From contig CABPZE010000020.1 in NCBI GenBank assembly GCA_902461815.1, positions 1-34,886 on the forward strand: a stretch of 34,886 bases of DNA, read 5' to 3'. Positions within the stretch are counted from its first letter, which is position 1. The number at the start of each line of letters is the position of its first letter. A model generated the notes under the pieces. The model was given only the letters and a program-made list of their open reading frames with translations. It did not search any database and was not told the DNA's origin. This DNA comes from CAG-390 sp003523225 (GTDB taxonomy: Bacteria; Bacillota; Clostridia; Oscillospirales; CAG-272). The translations under genes and the position numbers were made by a program. Shown piece by piece: positions 13,863 through 22,740 of this stretch.

Positions 13863-13996
13863 ATAATAATAATTGAATCGGTTTTGCATACCAAAGCGTT
13901 TTTCCGGCTTTTGGATGCGTGAGCGACGTTATCGGCTGATCCTCTCCGTACAGTGCTTTGTCTGACGGATGAAGCCGACTGGTGCGTCAGTTCCGC

Positions 13997-15490
13997 TTAT
14001 TCAGCCTTCTTGCGGGGAAGCACTGCGGCTACGAGCGCGCATACAGCCATTACTGCGGCGGCGCAGATAAGCAGTACGTTTCCGTCTCCGGTCGAAGGAG
14101 CGGGATCGGTATCTGCCGGAGTAGTTTCGACGGGAGTGGTTTCAACGGGTGTGGTTTCAACCGGAGTTGTCTCTGCGGGGGTAGTCTCCGCGGGGGTAGT
14201 CTCCGCAGGAGTGGTGTCTTCGGGTGTTACGGGAGCGGAAGCCACAAGGTATACCAGCGTAAGGCGACCGCCGTTTGCCGCGTCGGTTGTCCAGATGTTT
14301 TCGGAAAGTCCGAGACCGGATACAGTCATATCCGCCGCATCCTTACCGGTGGTGAGCTTTTTGTAGGTGTCGATATAGGACGCCGCATCGGCAACACTTG
14401 AGTTTTTGGCGCAACCGTTGAGATAGAAGCAATTAGCTATCTCGCCGAGTGCGGAATAGGTGTCGCGGTCTGCGGGATTGTCGGGACAGTTGCCGACGAC
14501 GCCGCCCCACTGGTTGACCTGATCTGCCTTGGTGCTTGCAAGACCGTCAGCGGAGAGCTTGGCTGTGACATCACCGTAGTTTACGCAGTTTTCCACCTTT
14601 GCGTTGGGGTAAACACGTCCGGTAATTCCGCCTATGACACGGTCAGCGCTTACAGCTCCGTAGTTTACGCAGTTGCGGATGACGGGAGTGCCGAGGGACT
14701 TATCCGAGGATGAGCCGCCTATCTGACCCATAATGCCGCCGACAAGTGCGGTAACACCGCTGATATTACCGAAGTTTGCACATTCCTCGACAACGAAATT
14801 GTAAGCGTTACCGCCACCGACTATACCGCCGGCATATGCGTTGCTTGTCTTGCTTGTGACCGAGCCGTAGTTGACACAGCGGCGGAAGGTGAAGTTGTAG
14901 CCCTCGGCGAACTTGTTGGCGTTGCCCATGAATCCGCCGATGTAGGAGTTTTTGCTGGTACCGACTATGTCGGCATAGTTTACGCAGTTTTCAATGGTGA
15001 GGGGAGCTGCTTCCGGCAGAGCGCCTACAAGAGCTGCAACGTATGTCGCACCCTCAAAGTAGGAATCCTTTATGGTAAGATTCTTGATGGTTCCGATGGC
15101 TGTTGAAAAGAGAGCTGTTCCCGTTGTGGAGGTTCCGGATATGTAAAGACCGGCAATGTAGTGTCCGTCGCCGTCAAAAGTACCCGAGAAAGCCACGGGA
15201 GTCCAGTTGGTCGTTCCGGTTCCGGCGGCAGCGGTGTAGCTGCTCCAGACGATATTTTCGGTGAGCTTATAGCACTTTCCTGCCTCTGCGTTAGCCGCAA
15301 AATAAGCAAGGTCAGCGCCGCTTGAAATGAGGTACGGGGAGGTCTCGCTGCCGTCGCCTGAAAGAGCGGCGGATACCGATGTGCCGTCATAAACATCGTC
15401 AGCCGATACAACGGCGGTAAACGGGATGACAAGCGTCAGTGTAAGAAGCAGGGAAAGTATTATTCTGATACTGATAGACGTGCGCTTCAT
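13997..15490 (-). CDS. Secreted, wall- or membrane-anchored surface protein with GLUG-type repeats
   Basis: The protein has 497 residues. A signal peptide (about 1-30, cleavage after VVSA) is followed by glycine-rich repeats of GLUG or right-handed-helix type, each with a pattern like NCVNYGxVS...GGIxG, from about residue 80 to 370. Near the end is a stalk of ETTP repeats (about 420-463), then PSTGD (465-469), a hydrophobic helix (about 471-490) and a basic tail PRKKAE. PSTGD plus helix plus basic tail has the layout of a sortase sorting signal but lacks canonical LPxTG, so it may instead stay as a membrane anchor. Such proteins are usually adhesins or surface-layer accessories; the ligand is unknown. 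AAAGGAG is 9 nt before the ATG. It appears monocistronic. Confidence 0.85.
   Translation of the reverse strand: MKRTSISIRIILSLLLTLTLVIPFTAVVSADDVYDGTSVSAALSGDGSETSPYLISSGADLAYFAANAEAGKCYKLTENIVWSSYTAAAGTGTTNWTPVAFSGTFDGDGHYIAGLYISGTSTTGTALFSTAIGTIKNLTIKDSYFEGATYVAALVGALPEAAPLTIENCVNYADIVGTSKNSYIGGFMGNANKFAEGYNFTFRRCVNYGSVTSKTSNAYAGGIVGGGNAYNFVVEECANFGNISGVTALVGGIMGQIGGSSSDKSLGTPVIRNCVNYGAVSADRVIGGITGRVYPNAKVENCVNYGDVTAKLSADGLASTKADQVNQWGGVVGNCPDNPADRDTYSALGEIANCFYLNGCAKNSSVADAASYIDTYKKLTTGKDAADMTVSGLGLSENIWTTDAANGGRLTLVYLVASAPVTPEDTTPAETTPAETTPAETTPVETTPVETTPVETTPADTDPAPSTGDGNVLLICAAAVMAVCALVAAVLPRKKAE
14102..14233 (-). repeat. Coding tandem repeat for the ETTP stalk
   Basis: About seven 15-bp units encode (A/V)ETTP. 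Adjacent units are nearly identical at DNA level and cluster into AETTP and VETTP blocks, pointing to slippage or recombination. Copy number is likely to vary between strains. Confidence 0.8.
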
Positions 15491-15651
15491 ATGAGTTTCT
15501 CCTTTTTTATGTTGATCTTACTGTGCGTATTTTTCGTACAGCTTATTTAATTTTAATTATACTACAAATACACAATAATAAAATCACATATTTCAGACTA
15601 CTTCAGCACATAAGTTTAACTTTAGCGACTTAGTGCTTTTGCCGCATGTGC

Positions 15652-17304
15652 TCAGCGGAGATTTTCTGATATCAGTCGGTTTACTCTTTCCCTTACCGCG
15701 TGCATTACGGTGCTGTCACACACACAGCGTGAGAAAACTATATCCCCTGTAAGCTCCTCTATTGAGGCAAGCACCTTCTCGCGTCCGACAATAGATTCCG
15801 CCAGCGTCATTGCTCCAAGGTCGTCGATGCCCTGACGGAACTGTATGATGCGCACGGACTCAAGCGCCGTGCCGTCCGCTGCGGGGTAGACAGAATATGC
15901 GTCGCCGGAGGGAACAAAATAGTTGCCGGTGGAGTCAAGGTAAGGATTTATCGGGTCGTAAGAGCCTTGATTATAGTAGAAGTTATACCCCCATTGCAAA
16001 AATCCGAACACGCGGTATTTCCAGAACTGCGTCCCGATAAAGCGGGTGCGCGCACCGGGCATGGCGAAAAAGCGGTTGCTTACGTTCTGGTTCTGTCCGC
16101 AGCAGTAGTATGTCCAGAGAGGGCTTACCCCGCCCTCGATGAAAGGCTCAATATGGTTGCTTGACGGGATGGGCATTGCCACAGCCCCGGTCTTGTAGAA
16201 CTCGTAATCCGAGAGCGCGTCCATGACGGGATATCCCTCAAGCAGGTCGGCGACTGTGGCTTTTGCCTTGAGGTACTGCTCAAGCTGCGCTGCCTTCGGC
16301 TCGTCGGACAGGTGGAAATAACAGCGGCGGTCGTCTCCGCGCGCGCGCATATGTGCCAAAAACGCCGTAAGGAAGGCGCGCAGGAAGGAGGTGTATTCCT
16401 CGCCTGCCGCATCCGTATCCCAGCCGAATATCCTGCGCTCGCCGTCCGGCGTGTCGGCAACTATCTTGGGGGCGTGGGCTGCTCCCCACTGTGTAAAGAG
16501 GTGGGAAATTTCAAAATATTTTATCCCGCATCGGTCGCACATATCTATCCAGCGGTCAAGACGCGAAAAATCAAATTCATATCCGCTGTCCGTCAGGCGC
16601 ACACCCGTGAGCTGTACGGTGGGGCGCTCACCGCCGATATATGTATCAAGCGGAGGGGTGAATACCGGGGTCAGCAGCATATTTATTCCGTTGCTGACGG
16701 CGGTGCGGACAAAGTTTTCGATTATCTCCCAATGGCGTTCCGAAAAGACGGGAACATTGTAGTAGCTTGCAAGGCAGTCGCAGTGGAACCATTGCGTGAC
16801 GCGCAGCTCCTGCTCCGGAAGGTCAGCTCCTATGATCTCTATCGGAACATTCACGCGCATTTCCTGCCCGCCGTCCGAAACCAGTACCGAGAAGTTGTAG
16901 CTTCCTGCCGGAAGCTCGCCCGCTGTGTCAATGTCTATCCACACCGAGCGCAGCTGCCCCGGTACGCAGGGAACAGCGCCGCGCATCTGAAGGGGCGCAA
17001 GCAGGTCGGGGTAAAGCCCCGGCTCGGTGCGCAGATATCCCTCGTCGCTTCTTCCCGGGTAGGCGGGAAGGTAAGAGGGGATCATCTCGACAGTGCGGAA
17101 GGCTGTGTAAGGAGCAAAAACTCCGTCCGGACGCAGTCCGACAAAGCGGCGGTGAGGTGCGGCGGCGTTGTCGTCTGTCATTATAAGCTGCAGCGACATA
17201 CGCTCATTCCGAAGCATTGAAAGCTTCTTCATTGCGGCAAATTCCTCAGGACGGCTGTCAAGAAATACTTTGTCAAGGGATGATATTAATTTGATTCTGA
17301 GCAT
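15652..17304 (-). CDS. GH123/DUF4091-like glycoside hydrolase
   Basis: The protein has 550 residues and no signal peptide. An N-terminal beta domain (about 1-165) precedes a TIM-barrel with YFHLSDEP (329-336). Asp334-Glu335 matches the adjacent Asp/Glu pair that in GH123 beta-N-acetylgalactosaminidases assists the substrate N-acetyl group and donates a proton. The C-terminal part (LQWGYNFYY, then the IIQFRQGIDDL segment) is the DUF4091 signature. Hydrolysis of a beta-linked N-acetylhexosamine is therefore plausible, but many DUF4091 proteins are uncharacterised. AAAGGA is 8 nt before the ATG. It follows the HAD gene by 92 nt and probably belongs to the same operon, headed by the ArsR-type gene. 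Confidence 0.8.
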   Translation of the reverse strand: MLRIKLISSLDKVFLDSRPEEFAAMKKLSMLRNERMSLQLIMTDDNAAAPHRRFVGLRPDGVFAPYTAFRTVEMIPSYLPAYPGRSDEGYLRTEPGLYPDLLAPLQMRGAVPCVPGQLRSVWIDIDTAGELPAGSYNFSVLVSDGGQEMRVNVPIEIIGADLPEQELRVTQWFHCDCLASYYNVPVFSERHWEIIENFVRTAVSNGINMLLTPVFTPPLDTYIGGERPTVQLTGVRLTDSGYEFDFSRLDRWIDMCDRCGIKYFEISHLFTQWGAAHAPKIVADTPDGERRIFGWDTDAAGEEYTSFLRAFLTAFLAHMRARGDDRRCYFHLSDEPKAAQLEQYLKAKATVADLLEGYPVMDALSDYEFYKTGAVAMPIPSSNHIEPFIEGGVSPLWTYYCCGQNQNVSNRFFAMPGARTRFIGTQFWKYRVFGFLQWGYNFYYNQGSYDPINPYLDSTGNYFVPSGDAYSVYPAADGTALESVRIIQFRQGIDDLGAMTLAESIVGREKVLASIEELTGDIVFSRCVCDSTVMHAVRERVNRLISENLR

Positions 17305-17396
17305 AGCTGAATCCTTTCTTCATTATATACAATAGATGCTTGTTTTCGTTTTGATTGTATTACCGCGGTGCTGAAAAGCTCCGTGCCGCAGCTGCT

Positions 17397-18080
17397 TTAT
17401 TCAAAGAGACCGGGAAGCTCCGAGGGGCTGTCTGCAAATATCCCGGCACCTGCCTCAGTAAGCTGCTCGCGTGTGCGGTAGCCCCAAGTTACGCTTACCG
17501 GGGTCATTCCGGAGCGAAGCGCGACCTGCACGTCGGTGTCTCCGTCGCCCACCATCGCGGTGTCGGAAAGGGAGACTCCGAGACTGCGGCATATCTCCTC
17601 AGCTCCTGCGGGGTCGGGCTTGATGGGGCGTCCTTCCGTCTGTCCCAGTGTCATGCTGATGATGCCGTCCGGTATCAGTGCGTCGCAGATATTCTTTGTG
17701 TATTCCTCCGGCTTGTTGGAAAGCACCGCAAGCAGGATGCCTCTGTCGTGCAGCTCCTTCAGCGCCTCGAGCATTCCGGGGAACAGCTCCTTTACACTCA
17801 TATAAGTCTCACCGTAAGCCTCGCGGTAGGTCTTGGCAAGACGCGCGACATTCTGCTCGCTTCTTTGCTCCTCCGGCAGCAGACGGATACAAAGCTGCGT
17901 CGCGCCGCAGCCAATCGAACGGCGAACATATGCAAGGTCTCTTTCCGGCAGACCGAGGCGGCGCAGTGCAATATTTGCGCCTTCGGCTATTGAAAGCACT
18001 GTATCGGCAAGCGTGCCGTCAAGATCGAAAATTATCAGTTTTGCTTTGATTTTGGGGTTGGGGGAGGTGTGATTCATCAT
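17397..18080 (-). CDS. HAD-superfamily hydrolase, phosphoglycolate phosphatase-like
   Basis: The protein has 227 residues, normal for the Gph/PGP group. All four HAD motifs are present: DLDGT (D19 nucleophile, D21 acid/base), the LSNK segment near 124, lysine in KPDPAG, and GDGDTD near 190. A helical cap lies between motifs I and II. It removes phosphate from a small phosphorylated metabolite in the cytoplasm; 2-phosphoglycolate is the reference substrate of the group but the true one cannot be assigned. The start has two consecutive ATGs; the first (18080) has AAGGA at 9 nt. It lies 53 nt after the ArsR-type gene and 92 nt before the GH123-like gene. Confidence 0.88.
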   Translation of the reverse strand: MMNHTSPNPKIKAKLIIFDLDGTLADTVLSIAEGANIALRRLGLPERDLAYVRRSIGCGATQLCIRLLPEEQRSEQNVARLAKTYREAYGETYMSVKELFPGMLEALKELHDRGILLAVLSNKPEEYTKNICDALIPDGIISMTLGQTEGRPIKPDPAGAEEICRSLGVSLSDTAMVGDGDTDVQVALRSGMTPVSVTWGYRTREQLTEAGAGIFADSPSELPGLFE

Positions 18081-18133
18081 TGGGGTTCTTCCTTTTAATT
18101 ATATATGAAGTTATGTGCCGTAAAACTCACTGC

Positions 18134-19228
18134 TTACTGCTCAAGCAGTGCGGCACGCAGCTCGTCAAGAAAGTCGCGCAGTTTTTTGCGGTTAAGCTCG
18201 TAATATACGCGGTTTGATTCCCGACGTATCGTAACAAATCCCGCTTCAAGCAGCAGCGCCATGTGATGTGAAACGGTGGCGGTGCTCAACTCAAGCACGG
18301 AGGCGATCTCCATGCCGTATTTCGGACCTTCCGAAAGCAGCTTGAGGATCTCAAACTTGCGGTCGTCTCCCATCGTGCGCAGGGTGCGGCATATTCTGTC
18401 GTCAACGGTCGAAACATCTGTGATCTCCCGCAGCGGCTCGTACAGCACGCCGACGTACAGAAAGTCCGTGACCTTTTCTGAGGTAAAGCTCATGAGGTAC
18501 TTTGTTCCGCTGCACATTGCTATTGACGGCTGAAGATATATTTCGTCGGCGGAGGGGGAGAGCTTAACGTCGTAATTTTTTTCGATATACGCCGCACCGG
18601 ACTGAGCCAGCGGTTCGGCTACCGCGGCGGAGAACCATCCGATGTAATGCTTTACCGAGTCGTATTTCTGCATATACAGCTTGCCCGCCGCTTCGAGTAT
18701 CCCCGCAAGATGCTCGCGGTATTCCTCAAAATTATTGTAAAGACGGCAAAGCTGGAATTTTTCATCGGCGGGGAGGGGAAGACTGTCGATAAAGGCAAAC
18801 AGCTCTGCGTAATTCGTTATTACTCCGTTGTAATCGTCGTCGGCAAATTCTGCGATCAGGAGGGATGAAAAGTTTACAAAGAACAAAGCCTTTGACTGCT
18901 CGCGGAGAGAGGCGATGCCTGCGCCAAAATCCTGATTCGGCACGCGGCAGACATCGTGAATAAGGTAAAAGGCAAAGCAACCCCGCATTGATGAGTGCCT
19001 GCCGAAAAGGAAATCAAGCAGCTCCTCGTCAACCCTTATGTTGTTGACAACATAATCGGACATTTCTATTATTGCGTCAAAACAGCTGTCAAGCACATTA
19101 CGGTCAATGGCAAATCTTTTTTGTATGGTTTCTTTAAGCTCGCGGCTGGATTGACCGGTCCGGCTGTTGAAAAGCAGCACAGAAGTCTCAAATATCAGAT
19201 TCGGTTCCCGCAAAAGTCTGGCTTCCAT
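18134..19228 (-). CDS. ArsR-type transcriptional regulator with long N-terminal domain
   Basis: The protein has 364 residues, three to four times the length of a classic ArsR repressor. The winged helix-turn-helix is at the C-terminus (about 278-364): the LRTMGDDRKFEILKLLSEGP helix, then STATVSHHMALLLEAGF as recognition helix, then the wing (TIRRESNRVYYELN). The N-terminal 270 residues are mostly helical and resemble no domain I can name; presumably they sense a ligand or mediate dimerisation. The metal-binding CxCxxC of ArsR/SmtB proteins is absent, so a metal is not implied. AAAGGAG lies 10 nt before the ATG. The gene has a strong promoter (19272-19300) and probably leads the operon with the HAD and GH123-like genes. 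Confidence 0.85.
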   Translation of the reverse strand: MEARLLREPNLIFETSVLLFNSRTGQSSRELKETIQKRFAIDRNVLDSCFDAIIEMSDYVVNNIRVDEELLDFLFGRHSSMRGCFAFYLIHDVCRVPNQDFGAGIASLREQSKALFFVNFSSLLIAEFADDDYNGVITNYAELFAFIDSLPLPADEKFQLCRLYNNFEEYREHLAGILEAAGKLYMQKYDSVKHYIGWFSAAVAEPLAQSGAAYIEKNYDVKLSPSADEIYLQPSIAMCSGTKYLMSFTSEKVTDFLYVGVLYEPLREITDVSTVDDRICRTLRTMGDDRKFEILKLLSEGPKYGMEIASVLELSTATVSHHMALLLEAGFVTIRRESNRVYYELNRKKLRDFLDELRAALLEQ

Positions 19229-19271
19229 TGTTCGCAGCTCCTTTCAGGACAATTAAACATTTTATATTAGA

Positions 19272-19300
19272 AATATATCATATAAACCGACGGTTGTCAA
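19272..19300 (-). promoter_or_regulatory. Sigma-A promoter of the ArsR-type regulator gene
   Basis: On the minus strand a perfect TTGACA (19300-19295), a 17-nt spacer and TATATT (19277-19272). An inverted repeat ATCTA-atga-TAGAT lies just upstream at about 19320-19333 and could be an operator. Confidence 0.7.
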
Positions 19301-19819
19301 GTGTATTTCAAATTATTTTATCTAATGATAGATGTACGTATCTTAATAAAAGAATATAATCATCTAACTTTGATTAAAATAAATAATTTTAATTAAATAA
19401 AAATCAAATTAATTGGGGTGCTGAATTATCGAGAGAAATCTAAAAACTGACGGCTTGTGTGTAGGGATCCGTCTGATATGAGAAATGTAGAAAAATGGCG
19501 GACCGAATGTAGCTATGCGGCAAATCAGAAATTTGTGAAGTCAACTTTTCAGATGAGTATCTAATTTCATTCCGGCGGTATATTGCCTTGCGAGAAGAAA
19601 ATATGCGGCAAATAAAGCGTTATAGGTCTGAATTATGTGCATTCGGAGCGCTTATAAGGTCTTAAGGGGCGTTTTATAACGTATTTCACGGTTTTTTACA
19701 AATAAATCGGGCAAAGTGCTGTCATTGCGGCATATAAAATTGTTTGCTTTGACAAATAAACGGTGAAAATAGACAAAAAATTTTTTAATGTGACCTGTAA
19801 TATTATGAAAACAAACACT
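19301..19819. other. AT-rich intergenic region without a gene
   Basis: About 520 nt between the divergent ArsR-type and bipA promoters, clearly more AT-rich than the surrounding genes. I see an inverted repeat ATTAAAAT-aaata-ATTTTAAT near 19375-19395 and the 11-mer ATGCGGCAAAT twice (near 19515 and 19603). No reading frame has a ribosome site. A small RNA cannot be excluded. Confidence 0.5.
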
Positions 19820-19847
19820 TTAACAAAGTAACAAACGGTGATATAAT
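19820..19847 (+). promoter_or_regulatory. Sigma-A promoter of bipA
   Basis: TTAACA (19820-19825), a 16-nt spacer and a perfect TATAAT (19842-19847). The leader to the ATG at 19957 is about 100 nt, longer than usual, and contains a small hairpin around 19865-19885 (GGCGCtgtctgtatGCGCC). Confidence 0.65.
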
Positions 19848-19956
19848 AATAAAGTATGTTTTTTGCGGCGCTGTCTGTATGCGCCGAAAATCGAAGGGTC
19901 AGTGCCTGAAAAAGCATTTTTGCAAGGTACGATGACCGTCAAGGAGAGCTGTTCGG

Positions 19957-21789
19957 ATGAACATAAAAAGAGAAGACTTAAGAAATATTGCCATCATCGC
20001 CCACGTTGACCACGGCAAGACCACACTGGTCGACCAGATGCTGAAGCAGGGCGGTATTTTCCGCGACAATCAGGAAATGGGCACCTGCGTTATGGATTCT
20101 GGCGACATTGAACGTGAGCGCGGAATTACGATCCTTTCCAAAAACACCGCAGTGCATTACAACGGTGTCAAGATCAATATCGTTGACACACCCGGTCACG
20201 CCGATTTCGGCGGCGAGGTGGAGCGTGTGCTTAAAATGGTCAACGGCGTGCTTCTGCTGGTGGACGCCGCCGAAGGCCCTATGCCGCAGACCCGCTTTGT
20301 GCTTCAGCGTGCGCTTGAGCTGAATCACCCCGTTATCGTTGTAATAAACAAGATAGATAAGCCCGACGCCAGGATCGAGGAGGTCGAGGAGGAGGTGCTC
20401 GAGCTGCTGATGGATCTCAACGCCACCGACGCGCAGCTTGACAGCCCGATGATCTTCTGCTCCGGACGCGACGGCACAGCCTCGCTTTCTCCCTACGAGA
20501 AGGGAACAGACCTCACTCCGCTGTTTGAGACGATCCTGAGCTACATCCCTGCGCCTGAAGGCGACCCCGACGACGATCTTCAGCTTCTGGTTTCCACCAT
20601 TGACTATAATGATTATGTAGGACGTATCGGAATCGGTCGCATTGAGCGCGGCAGGATCAGACAGAATCAGGACGCACTCATCTGCAACTACCATTCGGGT
20701 ATGGCGCCCAAGCGCGTGAGGATCGTTTCGATCTATCAGATCGACGGCTTGCAGCGCGTTCCGGTAACCGAGGCGCAGATCGGCGATATTATTGCCTTCT
20801 CCGGCGCGGCTGACATTACCATCGGAGATACCATTACCTCTCTCAGCCGCCCTGAGCCCCTGCATTTTGTAAAGATCAGCGAGCCGACGATCGAAATGAC
20901 GATATCGGTAAACGACAGCCCGCTTGCGGGACGCGAGGGCAAGTTTGTCACCTCCCGTCAGATACGCGACAGGCTTTACCGTGAGCTCCTTAAGGATGTC
21001 TCCCTGCGCGTAAGCGACGGAGACACCACCGACAACTTCCGCGTTGCCGGACGCGGCGAGATGCACCTCTCGATACTTATCGAGACTATGCGCCGTGAGG
21101 GCTACGAGCTTTGCTGCTCAAATCCCCGCGTGCTTTACAAGGAGATCGACGGGCAGAAGTGCGAGCCTATGGAACGTGTGACGCTGGACGTGCCGGAAAT
21201 TTATGTCGGCGCGGTGATAGAGAAGCTGGGACAGCGCCGCGGTGAGCTTATCGAAATGAATCTTGTCGGCTCGCGTATGCGCATTGAATATCTGATCCCG
21301 GCGCGCTGCCTGTTTGGCTACCGCTCGGAATTTATGACGGCGACGCACGGCGAGGGCATTATGAACTCGATCTTCGACGGCTACGCTCCGTACAAGGGCG
21401 AGGTCACGATGCGCTTTACCGGTTCGCTGGTTGCCAGCGAGGCAGGCGAGACCACCTCCTACGGCATCTACAATTCGCAGGATCGCGGCCGTATGTTTAT
21501 CTCACCCGGTATGCAGGTGTACGAGGGCGAGATAGTCGGTGAATGCCCCAAAATGGAGGATATCACCCTTAACCCGTGCAAAAAGAAGCAGCTTACGGCT
21601 ATACGTTCCGCCGGAGCGGACGAAAAGCTGCTCCTGACTCCTCCCGTGATCTTCAGCCTTGAGGAGGCAATTGAATTTATTGCCGACGATGAGCTTATCG
21701 AGGTCACGCCGAAGTCGATAAGACTGCGCAAGCGCATTCTCAACACCGAACAGCGGCTTAAGGCTCAGGCAAAGCTCAAACGCGGTTGA
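19957..21789 (+). CDS. typA: Ribosome-associated GTPase BipA/TypA
   Basis: The protein has 610 residues, the normal length. The G domain shows AHVDHGKTTL (G1, about 15-24), the RGITI switch (G2), DTPGH (G3) and NKID (G4). EF-G-like beta-barrel and alpha/beta domains follow, then the TypA-specific C-terminal domain including the conserved RxxxGYRSEFMT and GEGIMN segments. It is a translational GTPase that binds the 70S ribosome at the EF-G site and helps 50S assembly, mainly at low temperature or under stress. AAGGAG lies 10 nt before the ATG. Codon use is more biased than in its neighbours, as expected for a well-expressed housekeeping gene. It appears monocistronic, with a terminator at 21877-21915. 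Confidence 0.97.
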   Translation: MNIKREDLRNIAIIAHVDHGKTTLVDQMLKQGGIFRDNQEMGTCVMDSGDIERERGITILSKNTAVHYNGVKINIVDTPGHADFGGEVERVLKMVNGVLLLVDAAEGPMPQTRFVLQRALELNHPVIVVINKIDKPDARIEEVEEEVLELLMDLNATDAQLDSPMIFCSGRDGTASLSPYEKGTDLTPLFETILSYIPAPEGDPDDDLQLLVSTIDYNDYVGRIGIGRIERGRIRQNQDALICNYHSGMAPKRVRIVSIYQIDGLQRVPVTEAQIGDIIAFSGAADITIGDTITSLSRPEPLHFVKISEPTIEMTISVNDSPLAGREGKFVTSRQIRDRLYRELLKDVSLRVSDGDTTDNFRVAGRGEMHLSILIETMRREGYELCCSNPRVLYKEIDGQKCEPMERVTLDVPEIYVGAVIEKLGQRRGELIEMNLVGSRMRIEYLIPARCLFGYRSEFMTATHGEGIMNSIFDGYAPYKGEVTMRFTGSLVASEAGETTSYGIYNSQDRGRMFISPGMQVYEGEIVGECPKMEDITLNPCKKKQLTAIRSAGADEKLLLTPPVIFSLEEAIEFIADDELIEVTPKSIRLRKRILNTEQRLKAQAKLKRG

Positions 21790-21876
21790 TGCCGGAAGAT
21801 ACCATAGCCGCAACGGAATTTGCCGCCGGGCGGGTCTGACTGTATGCTGTTCTGCAATCAAATATTTAAAACCAAA

Positions 21877-21915
21877 GGGGTGTTAAAAAATTCCTTCTGA
21901 ATTTTTTAACACCCC
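21877..21915. terminator. Terminator-like hairpin after bipA
   Basis: A perfect 17-bp stem (21877-21893 with 21899-21915) around a 5-nt loop. The stem contains an A6/T6 block and a GGGG/CCCC base. No T-run follows, but the internal T6 could act as the release tract. Its architecture resembles module C nearby. Confidence 0.6.
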
Positions 21916-22008
21916 AAACGACATTGGTCTTGACGGCTGAAAGCCGTCATTTTGCCACAGCATTCACCCGAATTCAGACAAGATCAAGGGCAAAACCGAC
22001 CAAGATCG

Positions 22009-22044
22009 CCGTAAAATGCCGGATTCCCGACCGACATTTTACGG
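22009..22044. repeat. Inverted repeat overlapping module C
   Basis: CCGTAAAATG (22009-22018) and CATTTTACGG (22035-22044) are perfectly complementary across 16 nt. The right arm is part of the dispersed module C. Confidence 0.7.
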
Positions 22045-22078
22045 GGGCTTTAAAAAACATCGAGTTTTTTACAGCCCC
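22025..22078 (+). repeat. Dispersed intergenic repeat, module C copy 1
   Basis: This 54-bp element (TCCCGACCGACATTTTACGG, then a hairpin with GGGGGCT/AGCCCC arms) recurs in inverted orientation at 34832-34886, differing at two positions. The two copies lie about 12.8 kb apart, both downstream of genes. Confidence 0.85.
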
Positions 22079-22083
22079 TTGCA

Positions 22084-22106
22084 GGTTGTCGACAAAATGT
22101 ACAACG
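22084..22106 (+). repeat. Intergenic repeat, module B copy 2
   Basis: GGTTGTCGACAAAA followed by TGTACAACG, matching 3961-3985 on the other strand. Here it sits beside module C; the other copy sits beside module A. Confidence 0.6.
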
Positions 22107-22125
22107 CTGTAAATGTACCATCATA

Positions 22126-22171
22126 AAAAACAGCTGCCCGATACCTTTTTAGGTAAAGAGCAGCTGTTTTT
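22126..22171. terminator. Bidirectional terminator between bipA and the thioesterase gene
   Basis: A 12-bp stem (22126-22137 with 22160-22171) ends in A5/T5 blocks, so it reads as hairpin plus U-run on either strand. A second small stem TACC/GGTA lies in its loop. It follows the minus-strand thioesterase gene by about 60 nt. Confidence 0.75.
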
Positions 22172-22232
22172 CGGTCTGATATTATTTTGATCCACTATTT
22201 TCGGGCAGAGTGATTTCCCAGCGACGTATATA

Positions 22233-22670
22233 TTATGCGTTCTTCGGCGGTTCGACCAGACCCTTCAGCGTTTCGTCCAACTCGTGAAATCTTTTTCTGA
22301 TTATTACAGGCATACCGTTCCGGTCAAGGAAGCAATGCTCGCTTTCTCCGGTAAATATAAGCGCCCCGGTATCGGCGTTAGTCATGACATATCTGAATTT
22401 GATCTTAATGCCTGTGTACTCGGATATGCTGACGTTTATGTTTATTCTGTCCTCAAAGGTGGAGGAGTGCTTGTACTGACAGCTGACCGACAGCACAGGG
22501 GACACAACGCCCACGGACTCAAACCACGCATATCCGCAGCCGTGACGGTTGAGAAAAGCCGTGCGCGCTTCCTCCATCCATCTTATATAATTTGAGTGAT
22601 GCGTTATCCCCATTTTGTCGGTCTCGTAATAATTGACCGTTCTTATATAATCAAATGCTTTGTTTTCCAT
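22233..22670 (-). CDS. 4HBT hotdog-fold acyl-CoA thioesterase (YbgC/FadM-like)
   Basis: I place the start at the ATG at 22670 (145 residues), which fits the family's usual N-terminus; a TTG-started longer form (22721) has no ribosome site, and even here the site is weak. The signature YYETDKMGITHHSNYIRWMEEAR (residues 14-36, given here from its two halves) contains the catalytic Asp18 of 4-hydroxybenzoyl-CoA-type thioesterases. The rest is the single hotdog domain. It hydrolyses acyl-CoA or acyl-ACP thioesters in the cytoplasm; chain preference is unknown. It lies 70 nt downstream of the LCP gene on the same strand and may share its transcript, with a terminator after it at 22126-22171. Confidence 0.88.
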   Translation of the reverse strand: MENKAFDYIRTVNYYETDKMGITHHSNYIRWMEEARTAFLNRHGCGYAWFESVGVVSPVLSVSCQYKHSSTFEDRININVSISEYTGIKIKFRYVMTNADTGALIFTGESEHCFLDRNGMPVIIRKRFHELDETLKGLVEPPKNA

Positions 22671-22740
22671 ATTTTTTTCGTTCGGAAGCTCGTCATAAAT
22701 AAATGTCAGGCTTAACGCCAAATAAGAGTAATAAAAACGG

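Noticed and set aside
19978..21066. A 362-codon minus-strand frame opposite typA
   Set aside because: It is a shadow of the strongly conserved typA reading frame and has no ribosome site or recognisable domain.
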